DNA from: Trichomonas tenax
Taxonomy: Eukaryota > Parabasalia > Trichomonadida > Trichomonadidae
Direction of reading: 5' to 3'
NCBI GenBank assembly: GCA_023091735.1
Contig: JALKBU010000543.1
Coordinates: 1 to 34,116, forward strand
Length of the DNA: 34,116 nucleotides
Under the pieces are notes generated by a model. The model ran no database searches, was not told where the DNA came from, and was given only the letters and a program-made list of their open reading frames with translations. The position numbers were made by a program, and so were the translations under genes. Numbering within the stretch: the first letter of the stretch is position 1; each line of letters starts with the position of its first letter. Below are positions 19,144-26,882 of the stretch, piece by piece.

Positions 19144-19330
19144 TTACTTAGCATTATATTGTATAAATGATGCTGAACCTAGATTCATAGAATTGCTAAT
19201 TTGGAAAGAAATATGATATTTTTCATCAATTATTGATCTTATTAAAATGAAATCTATGATTATTAGATATAATTTCTTATATATTGAATGATTAGTAAAG
19301 ATACTATAGTCTAAAATGATCATATGAGCT
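19144..19330 (-). other. Weak open frame between the armadillo and ArfGAP genes
   Basis: A minus-strand frame of about 59 codons from an internal ATG ends at 19144 (tail NLGSASFIQYNAK). It is Ile/Tyr-rich, has no Inr and no recognisable motif. It may be a remnant or chance; not called as a gene. Confidence 0.2.
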
Positions 19331-19342
19331 GTTTTCCAATCC

Positions 19343-19417
19343 AGACCCAATATAAAAATTCAAGACCCTTTATAAAATATAATACCCTAAATAACTTTTC
19401 AATACCCTAAATAAGAA
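19343..19417 (+). repeat. Phased ACCC array upstream of the ArfGAP gene
   Basis: Four copies of an ACCC-plus-A/T element start at 19345, 19365, 19384 and 19404, so spacings are 20, 19 and 20 nt. Copies 3 and 4 share the 14-mer AATACCCTAAATAA exactly; copies 1 and 2 read AGACCCAATATAAA and AGACCCTTTATAAA. The array ends about 30 nt before ATG 19445. Period of about two helical turns suggests protein binding on one DNA face, or a small tandem duplication. Confidence 0.6.
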
Positions 19418-19444
19418 AAGACGATAACTAAAAAAAATAAATAA

Positions 19445-22027
19445 ATGGCAACAAATCCGGAATTTAAGCGCCGAGCGTTGGCAGCGATGCGTCTTCCTGA
19501 GAATACGACGTGCGCCGACTGTTTGGCGAAAGATCCACGTTGGGCATCGTCAAAACTTGGCGTATTTATTTGCATCAATTGTTCAGGAATCCACAGATCG
19601 CTCGGCACGCACATCAGCTTCGTCAGGTCACTCGAGCTCGACCAATGGAAAGAGAACGAGACGATTATGATGGAGAAAGTTGGAAATGCCAGAGCAAAAG
19701 CTTATTGGGAGAAGAATTTACCGAAAGATTACGTTCGCCCGAACACTGAAGATCGCGCTGGAATGGAAAAATTCATCAATATGAAATACATACTTCGCAA
19801 ATGGGCGGATCCTGATATTGCAGCTCCAAACGAGTTACTTTTGGATCCAAACGCAAAGCCATTCAAGAGATCATCACCTCCGCCACAAGATCCACCGCCA
19901 CCACAAACAATTCAACAAAATCCGCCACCAAGACAAGAAAGACCTCAAATACAACGAGAACATCACATGATTAATGTCGATCCAAATCAGAATGCTGCTG
20001 AAGCATTTATTTGCATGTCATTTCCAAATCAATCCGAAAAAGTTAATAAACCACCAAGACAAATGCAGCCACCACCACAGCAACAGCACGAATGGCATAA
20101 ATCTCACAACGAGCAGAAATCTGACCAACCGAAAAAGGGCGAAAAGATTTTCAAAGATATCAAGATAGGAATTCTCGGATTTGTTCAAAAAGTCAAAGAT
20201 AGCATAGACAAAGATGACAAAGATGAAAAATACCAAAATGCGGACCCTACAGAGCCTCCAAAAGAAAAAGAGAAAAAACGTTTCTCCAATTTATTCAAGC
20301 ACAAAGATAAAGATCGCGAAAAACAGCCGAAAGAAAAACCAAATACACAGAAAAGCAAACCACAAGCCAAAATTGCTCAAAAACAACAACAGCCGCCTCC
20401 AAAGAAACCAACAGATTTGTTCGAAATGGATGGAATCGATTTTGTCGATAATGGATCTGAAGATGAGGAACCACGGCCTCAACAGAGATCAAGAGAACAG
20501 CAACAGCAGCCATCTCGTCAAATCATGGCGTCTGGAGATGAAAATGATAACGATTTATTCAGCGATGATGATAATGAAGTCCATTCTGATGACGATGAAT
20601 TGATTGAAAGCATTCATGTTGAGAAAGAAAGAAATGATACATTCGATCCATTCAGTCAACCAGCACACACAACTACTCCATCTGCAGGAGATCAAATGTT
20701 CGAAAATCCATCGAAGAAGGCTGAAGATGATTTATTCGGAACATCAAGGGAAGAAGCTGAATTGTTTGGCGCTCCATCTAAAGAAGCAAATAACGACTTA
20801 TTCGGAGCTTCTTCAAGGCAAGCAAACAATGATTTGTTTGGTGCTCCATCAAACAATCAACAATCTAACGATCCATTCGCTCTTGCTTCTGCTGAGCCAG
20901 CTAAGAAGAATGATGACATCTTCGATCTTCTTGGCTCTGCTCCACAGCAGCAAGAGAAACCAGCTGAAAAGGCAAAGAGCGTTCCACCGAAGATCCAAAC
21001 ACAACAGCAAAAGAACGATAATGTGTTTGCAATGCTCGGTGAGCCGCGGCAATACGATCCATTCGCAAATGCACAGCCAAAGAATCAGCAAGCAGCTGCT
21101 GGCGAAAAGAAGGCATCATTTGATCCATTTGCAGCACCAGTTCAAAATGAACAAAAGAAGTCTGACTTCACACCGATAAAGAAGACAAACGATGTATTTG
21201 GTCTTCTCGGTGATTCAGAACCAGCTGAACAAAAGAAGAAGTCCGATTTCACACCGATAAAGAAGACAAACGATGTATTTGGTCTTCTCGGTGATTCAGA
21301 ACCAGCTGAACAAAAGAAGAAGTCTGATTTCACACCAATCAAGAACCAGCCAGGTCAAAGAGACTTCAGACCAAGCCCAGCAAACTCCACTGATATTTTC
21401 GCACAGCCATCAACAAACGATCCATTCGCTGATCCACAAACAAACGCTGCTGCTCCAAAGCCAAACACATTCGATCCATTTGCAGCTGCTCCAACAAACC
21501 CACCAAGTCAGAAACAGAATACATTAGATCCATTCTCAAACCCACCACAAACAAGTCCGAAGCCAAATACTTTAGACCCATTCGGCGCTCCAGCAAATCC
21601 ACCAAGTCAGAAACAGAACACTTTAGATCCATTCGGTGCTCCGGCTAATCCACAAACAAGCCCGAAGCCAAACACATTAGATCCATTTGCTGCTGCTGTC
21701 GCCGCTAACCCACCAAGCCAGAAACAGAACACTTTAGATCCATTTGGAATGGCACCACAAAAACCACAGACAAATTCTATCGATCCATTTGGTTCGCCAC
21801 AGAAGCCAGCACAACAGAGCAGCACACGCGATTTATTCGGCGCTCCACCACCAAAGCAGTCACCACAGCAACAGCCAATCAGACCACAGCAGCAGGGAGC
21901 AACACGTGATCTCTTTAATTCTCCTTCACAGAATAAGACTGATGCATTCCGTCAGGCTGCAGCACAACCACAGAACAAGCAACAGGACAAACCACGTGAT
22001 CCATTTGCGGGACTTACAGGATTTTAA
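19445..22027 (+). CDS. ArfGAP with long DPF-repeat endocytic tail
   Basis: This is an 860-residue protein. Residues 8-125 form an Arf GTPase-activating domain: zinc ligands C23-x2-C26-x16-C43-x2-C46, then the catalytic Arg51 in HRSLGTHISFVRS. It would speed GTP hydrolysis on Arf and so drive coat release. The rest is disordered: a Pro/Gln stretch (150-230), a short helical piece (FKDIKIGILGFVQKVKDS, near 235), charged regions, then about 450 residues of short peptides. I count 13 DPF motifs plus many DLFG/DVFGLLG variants, the type bound by the AP-2 alpha appendage. Two near-identical 26/27-residue units lie at 21149-21307. This architecture links Arf regulation to clathrin endocytosis. ATG 19445 follows AATAA; the Met is the expected one since the domain begins at residue 8. 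Confidence 0.93.
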   Translation: MATNPEFKRRALAAMRLPENTTCADCLAKDPRWASSKLGVFICINCSGIHRSLGTHISFVRSLELDQWKENETIMMEKVGNARAKAYWEKNLPKDYVRPNTEDRAGMEKFINMKYILRKWADPDIAAPNELLLDPNAKPFKRSSPPPQDPPPPQTIQQNPPPRQERPQIQREHHMINVDPNQNAAEAFICMSFPNQSEKVNKPPRQMQPPPQQQHEWHKSHNEQKSDQPKKGEKIFKDIKIGILGFVQKVKDSIDKDDKDEKYQNADPTEPPKEKEKKRFSNLFKHKDKDREKQPKEKPNTQKSKPQAKIAQKQQQPPPKKPTDLFEMDGIDFVDNGSEDEEPRPQQRSREQQQQPSRQIMASGDENDNDLFSDDDNEVHSDDDELIESIHVEKERNDTFDPFSQPAHTTTPSAGDQMFENPSKKAEDDLFGTSREEAELFGAPSKEANNDLFGASSRQANNDLFGAPSNNQQSNDPFALASAEPAKKNDDIFDLLGSAPQQQEKPAEKAKSVPPKIQTQQQKNDNVFAMLGEPRQYDPFANAQPKNQQAAAGEKKASFDPFAAPVQNEQKKSDFTPIKKTNDVFGLLGDSEPAEQKKKSDFTPIKKTNDVFGLLGDSEPAEQKKKSDFTPIKNQPGQRDFRPSPANSTDIFAQPSTNDPFADPQTNAAAPKPNTFDPFAAAPTNPPSQKQNTLDPFSNPPQTSPKPNTLDPFGAPANPPSQKQNTLDPFGAPANPQTSPKPNTLDPFAAAVAANPPSQKQNTLDPFGMAPQKPQTNSIDPFGSPQKPAQQSSTRDLFGAPPPKQSPQQQPIRPQQQGATRDLFNSPSQNKTDAFRQAAAQPQNKQQDKPRDPFAGLTGF
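21149..21340 (+). repeat. In-frame tandem repeat inside the ArfGAP tail
   Basis: Unit 1 is 78 nt (21149-21226) and unit 2 is 81 nt (21227-21307), nearly identical at DNA level; a truncated third copy begins at 21308. Each encodes SDFTPIKKTNDVFGLLGD. The extra codon in unit 2 is one Lys. The near identity indicates recent duplication. Confidence 0.9.
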
Positions 22028-22138
22028 GAATTATTTTTTATTTTGTAAATTTTTAGATTTTTATTTAGTTAAAGATCGCTATTTTTCTAGTTAATTATAA
22101 CAAAATACTGTTAATAAAACAAAATATTATTTATAATA

Positions 22139-24535
22139 TCAAACATGAGATAGAAATACATTGAGTTTCTCGATGGATTCGAGAATCTTCGGGTTCTGTG
22201 TTTCAGAGAAATCAAGCATGCTTATCGCGACTTGTATTGCTGGTCTAACTTCTTCAAATCTGCATGCTAATAGAAGCATTCTTGCTGCTGCATCTTTAGG
22301 AACGTGCTCAAGGAATGCAATTCTGTTAACGACTTGTATCGCTGTATTTGGTGATTTACAACAAGCAACTAAAACTGATTCCGCCCATTGACCTTTCTCG
22401 TCGTCAGAAAGCAGCGTGAACATCAATTCTATGATTTCGAGACTGAGCTGTGCACCAGTGAAAGCTGATGCAGCAGCGACTGCGAGAGCACAATTCTGCA
22501 TCTGTGGATCATCACCTTTAAGACAGCTCTCCATGAGATTACATGAAATTCTTCTTGCTTCGCCAATTCCAATTAAGCATCTCATTGCTGCTATCATCAA
22601 CGTGTGATCATTCGATGAAAGGCACTGCACACATCTGTCAGCAACAGCAGCCTTTAAACTTGGAGAAGCACCTTGTTGAGCAACAACTTCGAGAGCGAGT
22701 TTAAGATAAATTGGATTGATGACATAAACAACGCAAACATCAGCTGCGTTATTCTTACAAGCTGTGACTGTTATATCTGCATCAAACTCTGTTAAACCTG
22801 TTGGAATCAGTTCTATTATTGGATATAAAAGTTTTGACGAAATTGATCCCGGAGGAAGCATTCTTAGCACTGCAGCAGCTTTTGTTTTAACTGTTGTTGT
22901 TAAGAAGAATGCTGCAGCACGTGCAACATTCTTTGGAGGTCCATCGACATTGCGTTCAACTGTTTCCCAACATTTATAAACTAAATCGTTTGGTAATCCA
23001 CTTTTCTCTAAAGCATCAATTAATTCTTGAAGAGCTGTTTCATCATTCGCTTGTGAGATCTTATCTTCGATTGCTGCTTGTTTAAGACCTTGCTTGCCAA
23101 CAGTTTCTTCCATATAAGCCTTGAAAACTTCCTTATCGGCGCCATTTAATGTTATAACACTGCTCTGGAATTTTCTAATAATTTCGTCGAATGTTGGTCT
23201 TTTGTCTGGATTTCTGTCCCAGCAACTAACAATCAGATCTCTGAGCATTCCATTTGTGCTCTCTGGCATGACAGGTCTCAAATCGTTCATCATAACTTGA
23301 GCGATAATCTGTGTGCTTTCCAATCCTTGATAAGGAAGTTGTCCAGTGACAATTTCCCACAAAACTATTCCATATGCGTAAACATCAACCTTCGAGTTGT
23401 AATTATGCGATGTATCGAGTAATTCAGGAGCCATCCAATGCGGTGTACCAACGTTTTGCGTGTAAAGTTCTTCTTCTCCGGCACCACGTGAAAATCCGAA
23501 GTCTGCAATTCTTATTCTGTAATTTTGGTCGAGTAAAACATTTAAGCTCTTGAGATCGCGATGTATGATATGTTTGGAATGTAATTCTTGCATTCCTCGA
23601 GCGATGTCGAATGCCGCAATTGTTCTTCCTGTTGCATCAAGTTTGTGATGTTTGTGCAAATCGTGATATAATGTATCATTTGGCATCCACTCAGTAACGA
23701 TGCAGAAAGGAGGTGTATCAGTTGCTCCAACGAAACCAATGAGGCAGGAATGACAACAAGTGGCCAAAACGCTGACTTCGCGTTGAAATGAAGCTAATTT
23801 TAATCCACTTAATTTTTTGAATTTAAGGCGTTTAATAGCCACCTCTTGTTCTGTCTTTTTATATTTACCGTAGAAAACGTGTGATGAAACACCGGCGCCG
23901 ATTTCTTTGATAATTTCAAAATCATCGAGATTTAATTGCCATTTTTGATAGACGATTGGAATTGGTGAGAAAACCCTCAATCCACTATTTATACTTTCGT
24001 TTTCGTACTCTTTAAGGAATGTATTCACGCTATCTAATCTTTCTGTTATTAATTCAGCAACAGGATCGTCGTCAGAGCAGTTTTGTAGATATTGATTAAA
24101 AGATGCAGCGATTCCTTTGAGATCTAAGACGTGATATTGCATCCATTGTGGAGAATCAATTTCAAACGCTTTTGAAGAATTCTCGTGAAGTTTTAATGCG
24201 AATTTTTGCAATCTAGAAGTCAATTGGCATAGTGTTGTAGCGACAGAATTGCACTGATTCTCTAATGTAGTATGTGCCCAACAATGCAGCTGATGTTGAC
24301 AGAGAAGTTGATGCAATTCTTTGTGAATGTCGAGGATTCCGCGATAAGCAGTCTCCTGTTCAGCTGTGAGAGGAATATCTTTAGCTTCCGCGGAAAAACA
24401 TAATAAAAATCTGCGAAACTGGTTCACAGCGAACTCAAACTTCTTCCTGTGGACTGCAGACTGAGATGCAAGTTGTTCGAGCTCTGAAAGCTGCCTTTCA
24501 AATTCGGGAAGACAAGAAAGCAGAGTCGGTTGCAT
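22139..24535 (-). CDS. TKL-type protein kinase with helical-repeat tail
   Basis: This is a 798-residue kinase. Residues 1-200 are helical. The kinase domain spans about 201-460 with all key elements: glycine loop IGAGVSSHV (about 209-217), the VAIK lysine, HRDLKSLN catalytic loop (near 323), DFG (near 343), and MAPELLD in the activation segment (near 365). HRDLKSLN with GTPHWMAPE points to the tyrosine-kinase-like group, a family expanded in trichomonads; it should phosphorylate Ser/Thr. Residues 470-798 form HEAT/armadillo-like helices, likely a partner-binding region. ATG 24535 is first in frame. The gene converges on the ArfGAP gene with only 111 nt between stops. No Inr is visible; a 12-bp inverted repeat lies 92-132 nt upstream. 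Confidence 0.93.
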   Translation of the reverse strand: MQPTLLSCLPEFERQLSELEQLASQSAVHRKKFEFAVNQFRRFLLCFSAEAKDIPLTAEQETAYRGILDIHKELHQLLCQHQLHCWAHTTLENQCNSVATTLCQLTSRLQKFALKLHENSSKAFEIDSPQWMQYHVLDLKGIAASFNQYLQNCSDDDPVAELITERLDSVNTFLKEYENESINSGLRVFSPIPIVYQKWQLNLDDFEIIKEIGAGVSSHVFYGKYKKTEQEVAIKRLKFKKLSGLKLASFQREVSVLATCCHSCLIGFVGATDTPPFCIVTEWMPNDTLYHDLHKHHKLDATGRTIAAFDIARGMQELHSKHIIHRDLKSLNVLLDQNYRIRIADFGFSRGAGEEELYTQNVGTPHWMAPELLDTSHNYNSKVDVYAYGIVLWEIVTGQLPYQGLESTQIIAQVMMNDLRPVMPESTNGMLRDLIVSCWDRNPDKRPTFDEIIRKFQSSVITLNGADKEVFKAYMEETVGKQGLKQAAIEDKISQANDETALQELIDALEKSGLPNDLVYKCWETVERNVDGPPKNVARAAAFFLTTTVKTKAAAVLRMLPPGSISSKLLYPIIELIPTGLTEFDADITVTACKNNAADVCVVYVINPIYLKLALEVVAQQGASPSLKAAVADRCVQCLSSNDHTLMIAAMRCLIGIGEARRISCNLMESCLKGDDPQMQNCALAVAAASAFTGAQLSLEIIELMFTLLSDDEKGQWAESVLVACCKSPNTAIQVVNRIAFLEHVPKDAAARMLLLACRFEEVRPAIQVAISMLDFSETQNPKILESIEKLNVFLSHV

Positions 24536-24626
24536 CTTTTATAAAATTTTGTCGCACAAAACTTCCTTTCACTTATGTTATTGTACATTATTTTATTTTG
24601 CTAAGATTTATAACTTAAAATTTTGC

Positions 24627-24667
24627 TTTGACATGTAACACGCCAATATTTCATTTTACATGTCAAA
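24627..24667. promoter_or_regulatory. Perfect 12-bp inverted repeat upstream of the TKL kinase
   Basis: TTTGACATGTAA (24627-24638) and TTACATGTCAAA (24656-24667) are exact reverse complements separated by 17 nt. The same 12-mer precedes the armadillo gene. Confidence 0.55.
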
Positions 24668-25176
24668 AATCATATGAGACTTTTCAGAAAATGATTCTGG
24701 GAATGTAGCTTTGGAAGCAAATTTCACTTCTGAAGAGAAACAGAAAAATTCATGAGTTTTTTCTTAAAACATGATATTGTAACAAAATATCAATAAAAAA
24801 TATTAAATTGATGATGTTTGTATTATGGAAATGCAGTATTTTGCTTATGAATCAATATTTATCTTTAAAAACAGTGATATTGCTTAAATTTTTAAGATGA
24901 TTTTCAGAAACAGGGAAAACATTAGTGAATTACAAAAAAGCAGTCCTCGTAATAACTTTGCAATAGGATTTTGTATCTGAAAGTGCCCTCTATAATTTGC
25001 AACGTTGCAATTATATTTGGAAATCCTTATTTTCTTTTGCGATGAGTGAAAGGATTTCATTTAATTGGAAATACATTCGATCAAGCATACCCAAATAACA
25101 ACTCTGCGTATCTATATATATTTATAGTATATTTGGTTTACTATATAAATATAAAATGAAAGATAAAAAGCTCTAT
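24668..25176. other. Intergenic, AT-rich, one imperfect hairpin
   Basis: There is no gene. TATATTTATAGTA (25117-25129) and TACTATATAAATATA (25139-25153) are near-perfect inverted copies that could form a hairpin with a short loop. Confidence 0.4.
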
Positions 25177-26220
25177 TTAAGGGCGATTAAAAGTCATGGT
25201 CTCAAAAACAGACTGTATTCTTTCAGCGTGTTCTGGTAATTCTTTGACTATACAATTATATTGTGAATCCGCTAAATGATGCTTACATTTCGAATAATAA
25301 TGTGCAATGTACCATTACCCTAACTTTATCTTCTTTCGATATACTTGTTAAGCTACAAATGTCACTAAACATTTTCTTAAGAATGAGGAAGGTTGATCCT
25401 CTACATTCGCGTGAAGTGCACTTTAAAACTTCTAATGTGAAAAAGAACGAAGGAATCATATACTTTGGAGTTATATGAGGTGAATGCAATGAATTTGCTG
25501 TAAAACCAGATTTAAGCAGGTGTGGAATTGCTTCAATGATATGATCTGGAATTTTTGAAAAAAGTTTTAGAAGTAATATATGTTGATAGACCTGTTAGAG
25601 TCAAATTCGAGTTCTTTCTTCATGCATATAAATGGAACTAACAAATCAAAAATGGATGAAAGGATTGCTGCATCATTAATGCTGTCAACCATCGAAGATG
25701 CGAGATTACTTAGCGCTCTCAGGTTCTTCTCATTGTAGCATGATTGAAAGCGCTCAAATATTACATTGATACAGAGTTGAATTACTTCTGGACCTTCATT
25801 ACCAAATATATAACATATTCTTTCTAGAATAAATATAGAGTCGTCTTCATTTCTGTTTCAAAGACTAATAGCCAAATCAAGGATGACACCTACAATTGGT
25901 TGTATTTTATGACAACTGACATTCATCATGTTGCCAAGAAGTCCCATGGCACTACCGATCAAAATTGAATCTGGGTTTTCTTGTGCAATTCTAGTAACAA
26001 GTTGAAATGCTTCGGAGCAAGCATCGGGTGCTAAATCACTCATCAAAAAATGAATTTTTTTCATTTTAATGAGTATTAAGTTATGTGTTTCTTCGTTTTC
26101 ACTAAATTCTCCAAAAAAATTTGATAAATACTTCCATATTTCTGATTGAAGTTCTGCATTATTTTGCTTAAATATAGCATCAATAGCATCAGAAGCTCCA
26201 GTATTAAGATTTGTTTTATG
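25177..26220 (-). pseudogene. Broken helical-repeat (armadillo-like) gene
   Basis: Minus-strand translation from 26220 is open for about 120 codons with protein-like content (LAPDACSEAFQLVTRIAQ, SAMGLLGNMM), meets TGA at 25858-25860, and continues in the same frame for about 85 more codons (ICYIFGNEGPEVIQLCINVI, ALSNLASSMV). A frameshift near 25590 leads into LLLKLFSKIPDHIIEAIPHL and on to about 25290. A second frameshift near 25300 leads to KELPEHAERIQSVFETM and a TAA at 25177-25179. So one stop and two frameshifts break what would be about 350 residues of helical repeat; the N-terminus is missing and the break is next to AT repeats. The repeat style recalls armadillo/importin-like proteins. 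Confidence 0.75.
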
Positions 26221-26620
26221 GAATCAATCAAACTAATTTTATATTAATAAATTTCAATTGAACATCATTATAATTTTTTATCAATCAACCTCATTTGATT
26301 ATAATTATTATTCAAAATCAATCAATCACATTTGTAAATCATTCTTACATAGAATAAAACATTCTCTTTTGATCATCATAGTTCTATAGAATCGATCATT
26401 TTGTTATAACTGTCCTTTATTGTTAGCTATTAAATTGAATGATTATCAAATTGTTCAATATCTTGCGGATCATGGCGTAGATGTCAGCATGGAATCAATC
26501 ATTCAATTGTATTTCATTATCATAATTATATCAAGCTTATCAATCTCATATGATTATCATTATTGTTTAGAATCAATCAATCTCATTTGATCATCATAAT
26601 TGGATTACATTTAACAATTT
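26221..26620. repeat. Degenerate AATCAATCA / CTCATTTGATTATCAT repeats
   Basis: The word GAATCAATCA or a close variant recurs at about 26222, 26281, 26314, 26391, 26491, 26540 and 26572, often followed by CTCATTTGAT and an ATTATCATAATT-like run. Copies are diverged and unevenly spaced. The best pair is 26281-26310 against 26571-26600. Confidence 0.5.
26408..26488 (+). pseudogene. Ankyrin-repeat remnant
   Basis: The plus-strand frame reads NCPLLLAIKLNDYQIVQYLA then DHGVDVS, which follows the ankyrin consensus (x-x-P-L-x-L-A-x-x-x-x-x-x-x-I-V-x-x-L-x-x-x-G-x-D-V-x). It covers about one repeat; flanking sequence is AT-rich and no second clear repeat or start is seen. It is probably a leftover of one of the many trichomonad ankyrin genes. 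Confidence 0.5.
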
Positions 26621-26863
26621 CATTTAGATTCACATTTAATAGGTTATTGGGTGAATACAAAAAAATCATGTCAAAATATACATTTGACTGTAAGTTTGGA
26701 TCAAATCTAATCAAAAATATCGAAACTCATTTATAAGCGAGAAAATGAAAATCGATTTATTGTATAGCATCCACTGGTATAAGAAATATAAATCATTTCG
26801 TTAGATTGTATATATTTAGTGTTGATAATTAAACATCAAAATATTTTTGACGTTTTGACAATT

Positions 26864-26875
26864 TTACATGACAAG
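26864..26875 (+). promoter_or_regulatory. TTACATGACAAG upstream element (LisH gene)
   Basis: This is a variant of the 12-mer TTACATGTCAAA, ending 7 nt before ATG 26883. Together with TTTGACA just upstream (26854-26860) it nearly matches a 19-mer upstream of histone H3. Confidence 0.4.
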
Positions 26876-26882
26876 AAAATAA

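Noticed and set aside
20018..21825. Many long alternate frames across the ArfGAP tail
   Set aside because: Low-complexity Gln/Pro/Lys codons keep other phases open; none has a domain.
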